Shown here: positions 8,014-17,534 of the stretch, piece after piece | Layout of the letters: every line of letters starts with the position of its first letter | Position numbering within the stretch: the first letter of the stretch is position 1 | Assembly (NCBI RefSeq): GCF_001006005.1 | Contig: NZ_CP011254.1 | Location: 2,046,001-2,110,000, forward strand | Direction: 5' to 3' | Length of the DNA: 64,000 nucleotides | Origin: Serratia fonticola | GTDB taxonomy: Bacteria; Pseudomonadota; Gammaproteobacteria; Enterobacterales; Enterobacteriaceae | Notes under the pieces: generated by a model | Database searches by the model: none | What the model saw: only the letters and a program-made list of their open reading frames with translations | Told to the model about the DNA's origin: nothing | Translations under genes and position numbers: made by a program

Positions 8014-9669
8014 TTACTGGGGATAAGGCACCCAGTCCCCACCATTAAGCCGAATATACGCCTTGCCCTGATACTGCATCACGATGGCATTGTCATTCTC
8101 AGAGATCACTGCAGTCTGCGGCAGGTTCTGAGTCAGCACTTGCCAGTCGACGCTTGGCGCAGTAAACACCTTGCCGTCCACCAACCGCGAGACTAGCTCG
8201 GACAGCGCCAGATAGCTGCTTGGCGTTTTAATGTCTACCGGGCTGCCCTGATGCGGGGCCTGCATACCAACCAGTTTTATACCCACCGGCGTATGGGTAA
8301 TGTTCAGGCTTGGGATATCCCGCAGGCCAGACATCTGCATTTTGTCGCCCGCCAGTGCCGCACCGTGCTCCGGCACGATCACCACCATCACCTTACGCCC
8401 GGATTTCTGTAGCTCATCGAGGAAGGTGTTCAGCTGATCGAAGAGTTGCTGTGCCCGGGGCTGGTAATCGGCGGTCTTTTTGCCACCCACAAAGCGGTTG
8501 CCGTCATGCAGTGGGATCAGGTTAAAGAAGGTCGCGGTGCGAGCATCACCTTCTTTTTTCTGTAGATCGAGCCAACGGTTGAGCAGTTGCAGATCGTTGT
8601 AGATCGGTTCACCGTCGAATGAAGCCAGCTCATTGCCGATCCCAGCCTGCGACATCAGCGGAGCCTGCATATCACCTTGTTCACGCAGCTCTTTCAGGAA
8701 GTCACCAAACACGCCGGAGTGGTCCAGCATCAGCTGCTCTTTGAAGCCTAGTTTAGCCAGGTTATCAAACAGGTAGCACTGCTGATTGGCGGGCTGATAC
8801 AGATCATGATGCGAAGGCTGGCCGCAGCTGGCGCGTAACAGGCGGATAGCCGCCGGGCCGCTGTACGCGGTGGCCGAGTTAAAGTTGGTGAACATAATGT
8901 CCATCTTGGCCCACAGCGGATGGTTACGCAGATTGACGGCGTCCAGATCGGCCCAGGCCAACGAGCAGATGTTGATGATCAGCACGTCAAACGGCTGGGC
9001 ATCGGCGGGTAAGGCTGCCGGGAAGGTGGTCGCCCGGGCTTTTTCCTGCTGGTAGAACTGTTCCAGGTAGGCCGTGAGGTTGGCGTTGGTCGGTGGGCCA
9101 TTGGCCGCAGGCAGATTGCCGCCTGGTGTCGTCGCCGTGGCCGGTGTTGACGGGGTATCCGTCACCGCTGCGGTGTTGGTGGCAGGCAGCAAGGAGACCG
9201 CTGGGCCAGCAATATTGACCACGTTCAACCACACCAATGCCGCCACGGTAAACACCGTGATGCGTATCCATTGGGCCAGGAACAGGTAGGCAATCAGCAG
9301 CACGAAGGCGGCGCCAATCATCTGCCAGTTGATAAAGCGGTTAATCAACTCCAGCAGGTAATCCGCGCTGAAACCGGTGAGCTGCGAGCCCTGGCTAAGG
9401 ATGCTGTTAATCCCCGGCAGCCAGGTGTCGTGGTAGAACAAACCGATACCGATAGGAATGGCGATCAGGTGACGCCAACGGTGCCAGCGCGGCGACGGGA
9501 TCGGCATCAGTAAAAAGGCCATAAACACCAGGTTGGGCAGCGCATGGAAGTTCAGATAGCCGAACCACAGCAGGCCGAACTTGGCCAGGAAATAGAAGTT
9601 CCAGCCGCCAAGACCGCGCCAGTATCGCCATAAAGTATTGTCAGGCTGCGTTTTTTTATCGTCACTCAT
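8014..9669 (-). CDS. bcsG: Cellulose phosphoethanolamine transferase BcsG
   Basis: Inner-membrane enzyme that moves phosphoethanolamine from phosphatidylethanolamine onto nascent cellulose in the periplasm. 551 residues: membrane helices in the first about 150, a Pro/Thr/Ala-rich linker (about 158-198), then an alkaline-phosphatase-fold domain. By alignment from memory with E. coli BcsG, C235 (INICSLAW), S270 (AYSGPAAIR) and E434-H435 (PEHGAAL) correspond to the zinc ligand C243, nucleophile S278 and ligands E442-H443, all at an offset of 8. The active site appears complete. Last gene of bcsEFG. Confidence 0.96.
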   Translation of the reverse strand: MSDDKKTQPDNTLWRYWRGLGGWNFYFLAKFGLLWFGYLNFHALPNLVFMAFLLMPIPSPRWHRWRHLIAIPIGIGLFYHDTWLPGINSILSQGSQLTGFSADYLLELINRFINWQMIGAAFVLLIAYLFLAQWIRITVFTVAALVWLNVVNIAGPAVSLLPATNTAAVTDTPSTPATATTPGGNLPAANGPPTNANLTAYLEQFYQQEKARATTFPAALPADAQPFDVLIINICSLAWADLDAVNLRNHPLWAKMDIMFTNFNSATAYSGPAAIRLLRASCGQPSHHDLYQPANQQCYLFDNLAKLGFKEQLMLDHSGVFGDFLKELREQGDMQAPLMSQAGIGNELASFDGEPIYNDLQLLNRWLDLQKKEGDARTATFFNLIPLHDGNRFVGGKKTADYQPRAQQLFDQLNTFLDELQKSGRKVMVVIVPEHGAALAGDKMQMSGLRDIPSLNITHTPVGIKLVGMQAPHQGSPVDIKTPSSYLALSELVSRLVDGKVFTAPSVDWQVLTQNLPQTAVISENDNAIVMQYQGKAYIRLNGGDWVPYPQ

Positions 9670-9671
9670 GG

Positions 9672-9869
9672 TTATTTTTTACGCTTGATTTGAGAGGTGG
9701 AACCTGTGCGCACCCATAGCCCTGCCGACTTTAAATAGCGCGGTGATAACAACAAATTCTGCCAAGATCGCTGCCAGTTGGGGAAACGGCGATGCAGCAG
9801 GTATCCCGTAGGGATAAACACTATGGCGCACAGGATCACCAGTTGCACGATATCGTCGAGTGCGTTCAT
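9672..9869 (-). CDS. bcsF: Cellulose biosynthesis membrane protein BcsF
   Basis: 65-residue protein with one hydrophobic helix at about residues 8-25 (VQLVILCAIVFIPTGYLL) followed by a basic tail. In E. coli BcsF docks the c-di-GMP sensor BcsE to the membrane and helps recruit BcsG. It overlaps the bcsE stop by 4 bases (ATGA) and ends 2 bases before bcsG, so the three genes form one tightly coupled unit. Confidence 0.93.
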   Translation of the reverse strand: MNALDDIVQLVILCAIVFIPTGYLLHRRFPNWQRSWQNLLLSPRYLKSAGLWVRTGSTSQIKRKK

Positions 9870-11428
9870 GGCTGTTCCTCCTGCCCGAGGCTCATCAGAG
9901 TGAAGGGAATGGGTTCCCGGCGTTCGGTCTGGTGCTCCGTTTCTACGGCGTGGGTTGTGACAGCGGCCGATGGCAGCTTGCTGGTGGGGAGCGAAAACTC
10001 GATATGCTGCCGCAACAACCTGATTTTATCGATAATATCCACATCCTGATGCCACACCACCCGATTACTGAACGCCTCGCCAACGGGCAGGCGGAAGACG
10101 AATTTCAGTGCGGTATCCAGATCGTTAATCCGGCAGGTGGAAAGGAACAGGAACAGCCGATTCTGCGCCACGGTCATGATGTCGCCAAAACGCCGCAAAT
10201 GGCACAGCGTCATCGACTGGCGGGCGCTCAACCCCGGTGCTGGACGCAGGGCGACCATCACCCCTTTGCCATCTTCCGGCAACAGCGTATTTTCCATCAG
10301 CGAAGTTACTGCCCGGCTGAATTCCTCCAGCGGCAGGTAGCCTTTCAGTTGCAGTGGCCGCAGCCCGGCGAGCAGGTTATCGATATCCTCTGGGACATGG
10401 CGCGACAGCCGCTGGCCCTGGATACCTTCCAGCATGGTCAAAAAATTGGAAAGCGGTGCCACGTGGGGCACGATCAGATTGGCACCGCAGGCCAGTAGCA
10501 GGCGTTCGTCGCTGTAGCGCAGGCTGGCGCTCATCTCGCGTACCACAATCTTCAGCCCGTCGCCCCTGCTGCGGCGCAGGCTATGGATCTGATGGGCCAA
10601 CTCGTCAATTTCGTCACTTTGATATAGGGCGAAGATCAGCGTGGCGGCGATGGTCAACATGCCACGCTGCATCAACTTGGTATTGTTCTCAAACAGTTGC
10701 CAACTGGCCGACAGCGGTGGGGCGCCCTCGAGAATGCGTTGTTCCGCCAGGCACAGGCTCTCGTCGTTGCGTTCCGGGGTAGGGGAGGGTTGGTTGCTGT
10801 CGTCCGCCCCTTGCCAGCCTTCGGGGCCTTCGGTCAGGGTGAACAACTGATTGGCATTGATGCCGTTTGCCGTGCTCCACCAGTGCACCAGATACTGGGC
10901 ACTGCCTTGCAGCCCCTGCAGGCTGGCCAGGCCGTTGAGAATGCGGTGCTCGGCGGCTAGCTGGCCTTTGAGTTTACTCACGCCACTGCCGTGGCTGAGT
11001 ATCACCAGCGTGCACTGCCGCTGGTGTAACCATTGGCCGAGTTGAGCGGCCCAGTTGCGTAATTCATCGCTGGTAAAGGTTTGCCACAGGCTGGCGTGGG
11101 CCAACAGGATCAGTAAGCGGTTGCTGGGTTTTAGCTCACGCATCAGATCGTCGGCCAAATGCAGCAGCGCCGCCTTTTTTTCTGGCAGGCTATATAAAGG
11201 AAACTTTTTAATCGCAGGGGAAAGAGGCGTTGCCAATAAGGTGTCTACCTGATTGCCGCTACAAATCAGTGCCAACTGGCTATTTTCTTCCTGTGCGGCG
11301 ATGATCTGCCGGCAAAACAGGTTGGCATCGTTCTGGCGATCGATATTCACCCAATAAAAACCTGGGGATTGCATAGCCGACAATTCTTGCCAAATCCGTC
11401 GGATACCTAGTGAAAAAGAGTTCGCCAT
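9866..11428 (-). CDS. bcsE: c-di-GMP-binding cellulose regulator BcsE
   Basis: Cytoplasmic regulator of the cellulose secretion complex, 520 residues (E. coli 523). The C-terminal GIL domain carries the c-di-GMP-binding RxGD motif at R413-F-G-D416 in CHLRRFGDIMT. N-terminal and middle regions are the receiver-like and degenerate NTPase-like parts of the family. First gene of bcsEFG, divergent from bcsRQABZC across a 194-base spacer. Confidence 0.95.
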   Translation of the reverse strand: MANSFSLGIRRIWQELSAMQSPGFYWVNIDRQNDANLFCRQIIAAQEENSQLALICSGNQVDTLLATPLSPAIKKFPLYSLPEKKAALLHLADDLMRELKPSNRLLILLAHASLWQTFTSDELRNWAAQLGQWLHQRQCTLVILSHGSGVSKLKGQLAAEHRILNGLASLQGLQGSAQYLVHWWSTANGINANQLFTLTEGPEGWQGADDSNQPSPTPERNDESLCLAEQRILEGAPPLSASWQLFENNTKLMQRGMLTIAATLIFALYQSDEIDELAHQIHSLRRSRGDGLKIVVREMSASLRYSDERLLLACGANLIVPHVAPLSNFLTMLEGIQGQRLSRHVPEDIDNLLAGLRPLQLKGYLPLEEFSRAVTSLMENTLLPEDGKGVMVALRPAPGLSARQSMTLCHLRRFGDIMTVAQNRLFLFLSTCRINDLDTALKFVFRLPVGEAFSNRVVWHQDVDIIDKIRLLRQHIEFSLPTSKLPSAAVTTHAVETEHQTERREPIPFTLMSLGQEEQP

Positions 11429-11622
11429 AGATTTATTCTACTTTTGTTGAAAGTGGCGTAGACCAAACCCGATCTGGTCACTTTAAAAGCGTAATGTCAG
11501 AGTTAGCATAGCAAATCTAGCCATTAGAGGGATAATACCCGTTAAGATTCATCTTATTGGCCCAATTTTTTCCGAACGTTGCTATAGTCATTTAACATTA
11601 GCCTATTTTATGAGGCGGCAAG
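11429..11622. promoter_or_regulatory. Divergent bcsE / bcsR intergenic region
   Basis: 194 AT-rich bases between the two cellulose operons; both promoters should lie here. On plus a TATAGT hexamer at 11583-11588 could be a -10 for bcsR, but I see no well-spaced -35. No convincing named operator was found by eye. Confidence 0.45.
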
Positions 11623-11817
11623 ATGAATAATGATGCGTTAAGAGGGCTTCGGGAGAAAGCACCAGTAGAACTTCAGGACGATCTGCAGGCCTTGAGCCGC
11701 GCTTTTTCGTTGCCCAAGTTAAACTACATTGATATTTCACGCCAGGAACGGCTCACACAGATGATGGTCCGCTGGCCGCTGTTGGCGGAGTTGGCCAACA
11801 AGACGGGGAGTGTTTAA
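11623..11817 (+). CDS. bcsR: Cellulose biosynthesis protein BcsR
   Basis: 64-residue cytoplasmic protein; ATG preceded by GAGGCGG. The YhjR/BcsR signature is visible: LSRAFSLPKLNYIDISRQER and WPLLAELA. In E. coli BcsR binds BcsQ and the pair regulates assembly of the synthase complex. First gene of the plus-strand operon; its stop is three bases from the bcsQ start. Confidence 0.94.
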   Translation: MNNDALRGLREKAPVELQDDLQALSRAFSLPKLNYIDISRQERLTQMMVRWPLLAELANKTGSV

Positions 11818-11820
11818 GTC

Positions 11821-12558
11821 ATGCCGGTCATTGCACTGCAAGGGATTCGGGGCGGTATTGGCACCACGTCAATCACTGCGGCGTTAGCCTGGGCGCTACA
11901 GCAACTGGGCGAGTCGGTACTGGTAATTGACCTGTCACCGGACAACCTGCTGCGATTACACTTTAATATGCCCTTCGAACTGAACCGGGGCTGGGCTCGT
12001 GCAGAGCTGGATGGCACCGGTTGGCCGCAAGGGGCAATGCGTTACGGCAAAAAACTCGATTTTCTGCCGTTTGGCCGGTTAAGCGCGGCCGAACGGGTAA
12101 AAATACGGCAGCAACAGAGTGATACCCCACAACGTTGGCATGATTTTCTGGCTCAGTTGCGTGCTTCAGGACAGTATCGCTGGATCCTGCTGGATATCCC
12201 GGCAGGTGATGGCCCCCAGATTGAACAACAGTTGGCGCTGGCCGACCAGGTTTTCCTGCTGCTTAACCCCGATGCCAATTGCCATGCGCGCCTGCATCAG
12301 CAACCGTTGCCTGCGGGCTGCCACCTGCTGATAAATCACTACTCCTCGGCCAGCCCGTTGCAACAAGATCTGCATCAGCTGTGGCTGGAAACGCTGGCAG
12401 GCCTGTTGCCGCTGGTGATCCATCGTGATGAAGCGCTGGCGGAAGCGATGGCGGCCAAGCAGCCGTTGGGAGAGTATCGGCCGGAAAGTTTGGCGGCCGA
12501 CGAAGTGCTGACTCTGGCCAACTGGTGTCTGCTCAATCTGCAGGAAGCCGAGGGATGA
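11821..12558 (+). CDS. bcsQ: MinD-like ATPase BcsQ
   Basis: 245-residue SIMIBI-class ATPase needed for polar localisation and assembly of the cellulose machine. The P-loop is the BcsQ-type variant GIRGGIGTTSITAAL (residues 8-22): the usual deviant-Walker GKGGxGKT lysines are absent, as also in E. coli BcsQ. VLVIDLSPDNLLRLHFN follows. The frame is intact (some E. coli K-12 lines carry a stop here). It overlaps bcsA by 4 bases (ATGA). Confidence 0.95.
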   Translation: MPVIALQGIRGGIGTTSITAALAWALQQLGESVLVIDLSPDNLLRLHFNMPFELNRGWARAELDGTGWPQGAMRYGKKLDFLPFGRLSAAERVKIRQQQSDTPQRWHDFLAQLRASGQYRWILLDIPAGDGPQIEQQLALADQVFLLLNPDANCHARLHQQPLPAGCHLLINHYSSASPLQQDLHQLWLETLAGLLPLVIHRDEALAEAMAAKQPLGEYRPESLAADEVLTLANWCLLNLQEAEG

Positions 12559-15158
12559 GCAGGGTATTGAGCCTGCTGCTGGTGCCTCCCGTTCACCGGG
12601 CGGTAAAACAACGCTACCGCGCTTATCGCCGTGCGGGAACTCCGGCATTTACCGCTGGCCTCACGACCCTGATGGTGGCCATCGGCTGGCTGTTGCTGCG
12701 GTTTGAGTCCCCGAGCTGGCAAAAGGTGCAGGCAGGCCAAAGCTATTGGTTCCCCCATATTTCCCCCCATCGCCCACGCCCGGCAGACACGCTGCGTTAT
12801 TTGTTGCAGGGTTTTTGGCTGCTGGTGACCCACAGCGGCCCGGCCCCGATGGGGCGCTCCTACTTTGCCGGCTGGCACCGTTTGCAACTGCGCTATGCCA
12901 ACTGGTTGCAGAGTTTACCGCAGCGTTTACAAGGGGCCGGTATGGAGGAACAGACGGTACAGCGCCTCAACCGGATGAATCACCGGGTACGGCGGGTGCT
13001 GTTTATTATTGCTGGCCTATTGGCCGGGCCGCTGGCTCTGCTGTGTATTTCTCAGCCCTTTGAACTGCCCGCCCAGTTTATTTTTGTGCTGCTGCTGTGG
13101 TGTATTGCCATGGTGGTGCGGCGTATTCCTGGCCGGTTACCCAGCCTGATGCTGATTGTGCTGTCGCTGACCGTTTCCTGCCGTTATTTATGGTGGCGCT
13201 ATACCTCAACGCTGAACTGGGACGATCCGCTCAGCCTGACCTGCGGCCTGCTGTTGCTGGCGGCGGAAACCTATGCCTGGGTAGTGCTGGTGCTGGGCTA
13301 CTTCCAAACCGTGTGGCCGTTGAACCGCCAGCCGGTGCCGATGCCTGTCGACAGCAGCACCTGGCCGACCGTCGATCTGATGGTGCCTACCTACAACGAA
13401 GATCTGGGCGTGGTGAAACCCACCATCTATGCGGCGCTGGGCATCGACTGGCCAAAAGATAAAATCAATATCTACATTCTCGACGACGGTAACCGGCCAG
13501 AGTTTAAAGCCTTTGCCGCAGAGGTCGGGGTGAAGTACATCGCCCGGCCGACCCATGAACACGCCAAAGCGGGCAATATCAACCATGCGCTCAAGCATGC
13601 TAGCGGTGATTTTGTTGCCATCTTCGACTGCGATCACGTCCCCACGCGTTCTTTCCTGCAACTGACCATGGGCTGGTTCTTCAAAGACAAGAAGCTGGCG
13701 ATGCTGCAAACGCCGCACCACTTCTTCTCGCCCGATCCGTTTGAGCGCAATCTGGGGCGTTTTCGTCAGACGCCGAACGAAGGCACCCTGTTCTATGGGC
13801 TGGTGCAGGACGGCAATGATATGTGGGATGCCACTTTCTTCTGCGGCTCCTGCGCCATCTTACGCCGTACGGCATTAGATGAGATCGGCGGTATCGCGGT
13901 GGAAACGGTAACCGAAGATGCCCATACCTCGCTGCGTCTGCACCGCCTTGGCCACACCTCGGCCTATATCCGTATTCCGCAGGCCGCCGGGCTGGCAACG
14001 GAAAGCCTGTCTGCCCATATCGGCCAGCGTATTCGTTGGGCGCGCGGCATGGTGCAGATCTTCAGGTTGGATAACCCGTTACTGGGCAAAGGGCTGAAGT
14101 TTGCCCAGCGCCTGTGCTATGCCAACGCCATGCTGCACTTCCTGTCCGGTATTCCGCGCCTGATCTTCCTGACCGCACCGCTGGCGTTTTTGTTGATGCA
14201 TGCTTACATCATCTTTGCGCCAGCCTTGGCGATTGCGCTGTATGTGCTGCCCCACATGATCCACGCCAGCCTGACCAACTCACGTATTCAGGGCAAATAC
14301 CGCCACTCCTTCTGGAGTGAAATCTACGAAACCGTGCTGGCCTGGTATATCGCCCGGCCTACCACCGTGGCTTTGTTCAACCCGCACAAAGGCAAGTTCA
14401 ACGTCACCGCCAAAGGCGGGCTGGTTACGCAAGAGCATGTCGATTGGGTGATCACCCGGCCTTACCTGCTGTTGGTGATACTCAATCTGGCTGGCCTGGG
14501 TTTTGGCGTGTGGCGCTTTTTCTACGGCCCGGCGGACGAGATGATGACGGTGGTGATCAGCCTGATTTGGGTGATCTACAACATGACCATCCTCGGTGGA
14601 GCGGTGGCCGTGGCGGTGGAGGCCAAGCAGGTACGGCAGTCGCATCGCGTGGAGATCGCCATGCCTGCGGCGGTAGCCCGGGCTGACGGACATCTGTTCC
14701 CCTGTACGCTGCGTGATTACTCCGATGGTGGCGTGGGTATCGAAATGCGCGTACCAGATCAGTTGCAAGAGCATGATCAGATAGCACTGCTGCTTAAACG
14801 TGGCCAGCAGGAGTTCAGCTTCCCTTGCGTGGTGACGCGATCCCATGGCCGCTCGGTGGGGGTCCGTTTGGTCAAACTCTCGACCCGCCAACATATCGAC
14901 TTTATTCAATGCACCTTTGCTCGGGCGGATACCTGGGCACTGTGGCAAGACGGATTCCCGGAAGACCGGCCGGTGGACAGCCTGCGGGACGTACTGATGC
15001 TAGGTTTTCACGGCTACCGGCGCATGGCGGACTATGCGCCGCCAACGATGCGCAAGATCCTGGTCGGCCTGACCTCGCTGGCTACCTGGATCCTGTCATT
15101 TATTCCGCATGGCGTAGGAAGAGGCCGCGCTCCAACGGCCCCAGAGACGGTGGCATAG
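12555..15158 (+). CDS. bcsA: Cellulose synthase catalytic subunit BcsA (UDP-forming)
   Basis: Inner-membrane GT2 glycosyltransferase polymerising UDP-glucose to beta-1,4-glucan and translocating the chain. I use the ATG at 12555, overlapping the bcsQ stop; this gives 867 residues starting MSRVLSLLLVPPV like E. coli, whereas an upstream ATG at 12525 lies inside bcsQ. Catalytic motifs: D310-D311-G, D358-C-D360, T453-E454-D455 and Q491-RIRW. A C-terminal PilZ domain binds c-di-GMP through R694-QSH-R698 and D721-YSDGG. Several membrane helices surround the GT domain. All activity motifs are intact. Confidence 0.97.
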   Translation: MSRVLSLLLVPPVHRAVKQRYRAYRRAGTPAFTAGLTTLMVAIGWLLLRFESPSWQKVQAGQSYWFPHISPHRPRPADTLRYLLQGFWLLVTHSGPAPMGRSYFAGWHRLQLRYANWLQSLPQRLQGAGMEEQTVQRLNRMNHRVRRVLFIIAGLLAGPLALLCISQPFELPAQFIFVLLLWCIAMVVRRIPGRLPSLMLIVLSLTVSCRYLWWRYTSTLNWDDPLSLTCGLLLLAAETYAWVVLVLGYFQTVWPLNRQPVPMPVDSSTWPTVDLMVPTYNEDLGVVKPTIYAALGIDWPKDKINIYILDDGNRPEFKAFAAEVGVKYIARPTHEHAKAGNINHALKHASGDFVAIFDCDHVPTRSFLQLTMGWFFKDKKLAMLQTPHHFFSPDPFERNLGRFRQTPNEGTLFYGLVQDGNDMWDATFFCGSCAILRRTALDEIGGIAVETVTEDAHTSLRLHRLGHTSAYIRIPQAAGLATESLSAHIGQRIRWARGMVQIFRLDNPLLGKGLKFAQRLCYANAMLHFLSGIPRLIFLTAPLAFLLMHAYIIFAPALAIALYVLPHMIHASLTNSRIQGKYRHSFWSEIYETVLAWYIARPTTVALFNPHKGKFNVTAKGGLVTQEHVDWVITRPYLLLVILNLAGLGFGVWRFFYGPADEMMTVVISLIWVIYNMTILGGAVAVAVEAKQVRQSHRVEIAMPAAVARADGHLFPCTLRDYSDGGVGIEMRVPDQLQEHDQIALLLKRGQQEFSFPCVVTRSHGRSVGVRLVKLSTRQHIDFIQCTFARADTWALWQDGFPEDRPVDSLRDVLMLGFHGYRRMADYAPPTMRKILVGLTSLATWILSFIPHGVGRGRAPTAPETVA

Positions 15159-15219
15159 GCTGCGTGTCGCAACCGCCCGTTCGCATGCCCTGCGAACCGG
15201 CCCAAAAGATGATGATACG

Positions 15220-17529
15220 ATGACGAGAAAAATAAACTGGTTTACCGCGCTGGCCTTAGGCATCAGTAGCTTATCTCAGGCGGAAACGGCCCCCACTCCA
15301 GCGGCTGGCGTGACTCCGCCTGCGAGCACCGTGGCCGACGCTCCGGTCACCGTACCCATGGGAGTGGCGGTGCCGCAAGCACCCGATGCGCCGGTGCGTG
15401 ATGTAAAACTGCCGTTTACCGAGGTGGCTCCACCGCCTGGCACCTTTATCCTGCGTGGCACCCGCCCAGAAGGCCAGATCGAGTTTGGCGTGCGCAGTGA
15501 CGAGGTGGTTTCGCAGGCGCTGTTGGATCTGGAGTTTACCCCTTCGCCGTCGCTGATCCCGGTGGAGTCGCACGTCAAGATCTACCTCAACGATGAGTTG
15601 ATGGGCGTCACCACCATCACCAAAGAGCAGTTGGGTAAGCCTAATCGTGTCCAGTTGCCGATCGATCCGCGCTATATCACCGATTTTAACCGCATTCGCT
15701 TGGTGTTTGTCGGCCATTACCAGAACATCTGTGAGAACCCGGCCAACAGCACGCTGTGGCTGGACGTCAGCAAATCCAGTTCGCTGAGCCTGCGTTACCA
15801 GACTCTGCCGGTGAAAAATGAGCTTTCCCACTTCCCGGAACCCTTCTTTGACAGCCGCGACGATCGGCCATTAACGCTGCCGATGGTGTTTGCCGGGCAG
15901 CCGGATCTGGAACAACAACGGGCGGCGGGGATTTTGGCCTCCTGGTTCGGCACTCAGGCGCAGTGGCGTGGTCAGTCCTTCCCGACGTTGTTTAACCGCT
16001 TGCCGAGCCAGCACGCCATCGTGTTTGCCACCAACAAACAGCGGCCGGATTTCCTGAAGGATTACCCGGCGGTCAACGGGCCGACGGTGGAGATGATTAG
16101 CCACCCGGAAAACCCCTATGTGAAGCTGTTGTTGGTGCAGGGCCGTGATGATAACGACCTGATCACGGCGGTGAAGGGCATCGCGCAGGGTAATATCCTG
16201 TTCCGTGGCCAGAATCTGAGTGTGGATAAGGTTGAGCAGTTGGCCGTTCGCCAGCCGTACGATGCGCCAAACTGGGTGCGCACCGATCGGGCGATGAAGT
16301 TCAGCGAACTCCAGCAATATGCTGAGCAGTTGCAGACTAACGGCGTCGAACCCGGGCCGATCTCACTGTCGATGAATCTGCCGCCGGATCTGTTCCTGAT
16401 CCACAGCACCGGCATCGATATGCAGCTGAAATACCGCTACACCTCGCCGCGTATTGAGGATGGTTCCCGCCTGAGCATCAGCCTGAACAATCAGTTTGTG
16501 CAGTCCTATGCCCTGGTGCCGGAGCATGAGAAGGGTGCACAGCTGTTGCGTCTGCCGCTGGCTCAGGGACTGCTTGATTCCGACAGGGCGGTCAACATCC
16601 CGGCGCTGAAATTGGGGGCCACCAACCAGCTGCGCTTTGACTTCGATTACACCACGCTGCTGGCCAGCGGTGCCGAAGGGCGTTGCGAAACCTATTCTTT
16701 GGTGCCGAACCATGCGGTGATCGACGGCAACTCCACCATCGATTTCTCCGGCTATCGTCACTTTATCACCATGCCCGATCTGCGTGCCTTCTCCAACGCC
16801 GGTTTCCCTTTCAGCCGCCTGGCGGATCTGTCGCAAACGCTGGTGCTGGTGAACAAACAACCTCAGCCCGCCCAGGTGAGCGCCTTGCTCAACGCCATGG
16901 GTAACATGGGGGCGCAAACCGGCTATCCGGCGCTGGCTTTCTCGCTGTCCGATGACTGGTCACAGGCCAAGGATAAGGACGCCGATATCCTGTTGATCGG
17001 CACCATCCCACCGGAGCTGCGTGATGACAAGAAAATCAACCTGCTGGTAGAAGCGACGCTAAGCTGGGTGAAAATGCCGATGCGCCAACTGCCGCTGCCG
17101 AGTATGGATGTGCAGCAGGATGACGCTACACCAGACAGCAAAACCACCATCAGCTCGGAAGGGGCGATGGCGGCGGTGGTCGGTGTGCAGTCCCCGTTCC
17201 ATGATCAGCGCAGCATTGTGGCCCTGCTGGCGGACAGCCCGCGGGGTTATGAACTGTTGAATAATGCGCAGCTAGACAGCGGCAAGCGTGCGGCGATGTT
17301 TGGTTCGGTGGCCGTGATCCGTGAGTCCGGCGTCGATAGCCTGCGTGTGGGGGATGTTTACTACGTCGGCCACCTGCCGTGGTGGGAACGTATCTGGTAT
17401 GCGTTATCGACGCATCCGCTGCTGCTGGGGGCGATAGCCGCGCTGGTGGTGGTGATGGTGGCCCTGTTGCTGCGGCGTGGTCTGAAGGCCTTTAGCCGTC
17501 GTCGTCTGTCACCGGAAGATCGGGATTAA
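15220..17529 (+). CDS. bcsB: Cellulose synthase periplasmic subunit BcsB
   Basis: 769 residues (E. coli 779). N-terminal signal peptide (MTRKINWFTALALGISSLSQ, cleavage about residue 21), a Pro/Ala/Val-rich linker, then the paired carbohydrate-binding and ferredoxin-like repeats of BcsB. A single C-terminal membrane helix (about 730-752) is followed by the basic tail RRGLKAFSRRRL. It guides the glucan through the periplasm and is required for BcsA activity. The 61-base gap after bcsA has no strong Shine-Dalgarno; the start was chosen by the signal peptide. Confidence 0.96.
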   Translation: MTRKINWFTALALGISSLSQAETAPTPAAGVTPPASTVADAPVTVPMGVAVPQAPDAPVRDVKLPFTEVAPPPGTFILRGTRPEGQIEFGVRSDEVVSQALLDLEFTPSPSLIPVESHVKIYLNDELMGVTTITKEQLGKPNRVQLPIDPRYITDFNRIRLVFVGHYQNICENPANSTLWLDVSKSSSLSLRYQTLPVKNELSHFPEPFFDSRDDRPLTLPMVFAGQPDLEQQRAAGILASWFGTQAQWRGQSFPTLFNRLPSQHAIVFATNKQRPDFLKDYPAVNGPTVEMISHPENPYVKLLLVQGRDDNDLITAVKGIAQGNILFRGQNLSVDKVEQLAVRQPYDAPNWVRTDRAMKFSELQQYAEQLQTNGVEPGPISLSMNLPPDLFLIHSTGIDMQLKYRYTSPRIEDGSRLSISLNNQFVQSYALVPEHEKGAQLLRLPLAQGLLDSDRAVNIPALKLGATNQLRFDFDYTTLLASGAEGRCETYSLVPNHAVIDGNSTIDFSGYRHFITMPDLRAFSNAGFPFSRLADLSQTLVLVNKQPQPAQVSALLNAMGNMGAQTGYPALAFSLSDDWSQAKDKDADILLIGTIPPELRDDKKINLLVEATLSWVKMPMRQLPLPSMDVQQDDATPDSKTTISSEGAMAAVVGVQSPFHDQRSIVALLADSPRGYELLNNAQLDSGKRAAMFGSVAVIRESGVDSLRVGDVYYVGHLPWWERIWYALSTHPLLLGAIAALVVVMVALLLRRGLKAFSRRRLSPEDRD

Positions 17530-17534
17530 TTGCC

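Noticed and set aside
12525..12554. Upstream ATG for bcsA
   Set aside because: Lies inside bcsQ; the ATG at 12555 overlaps the bcsQ stop and gives the family N-terminus.
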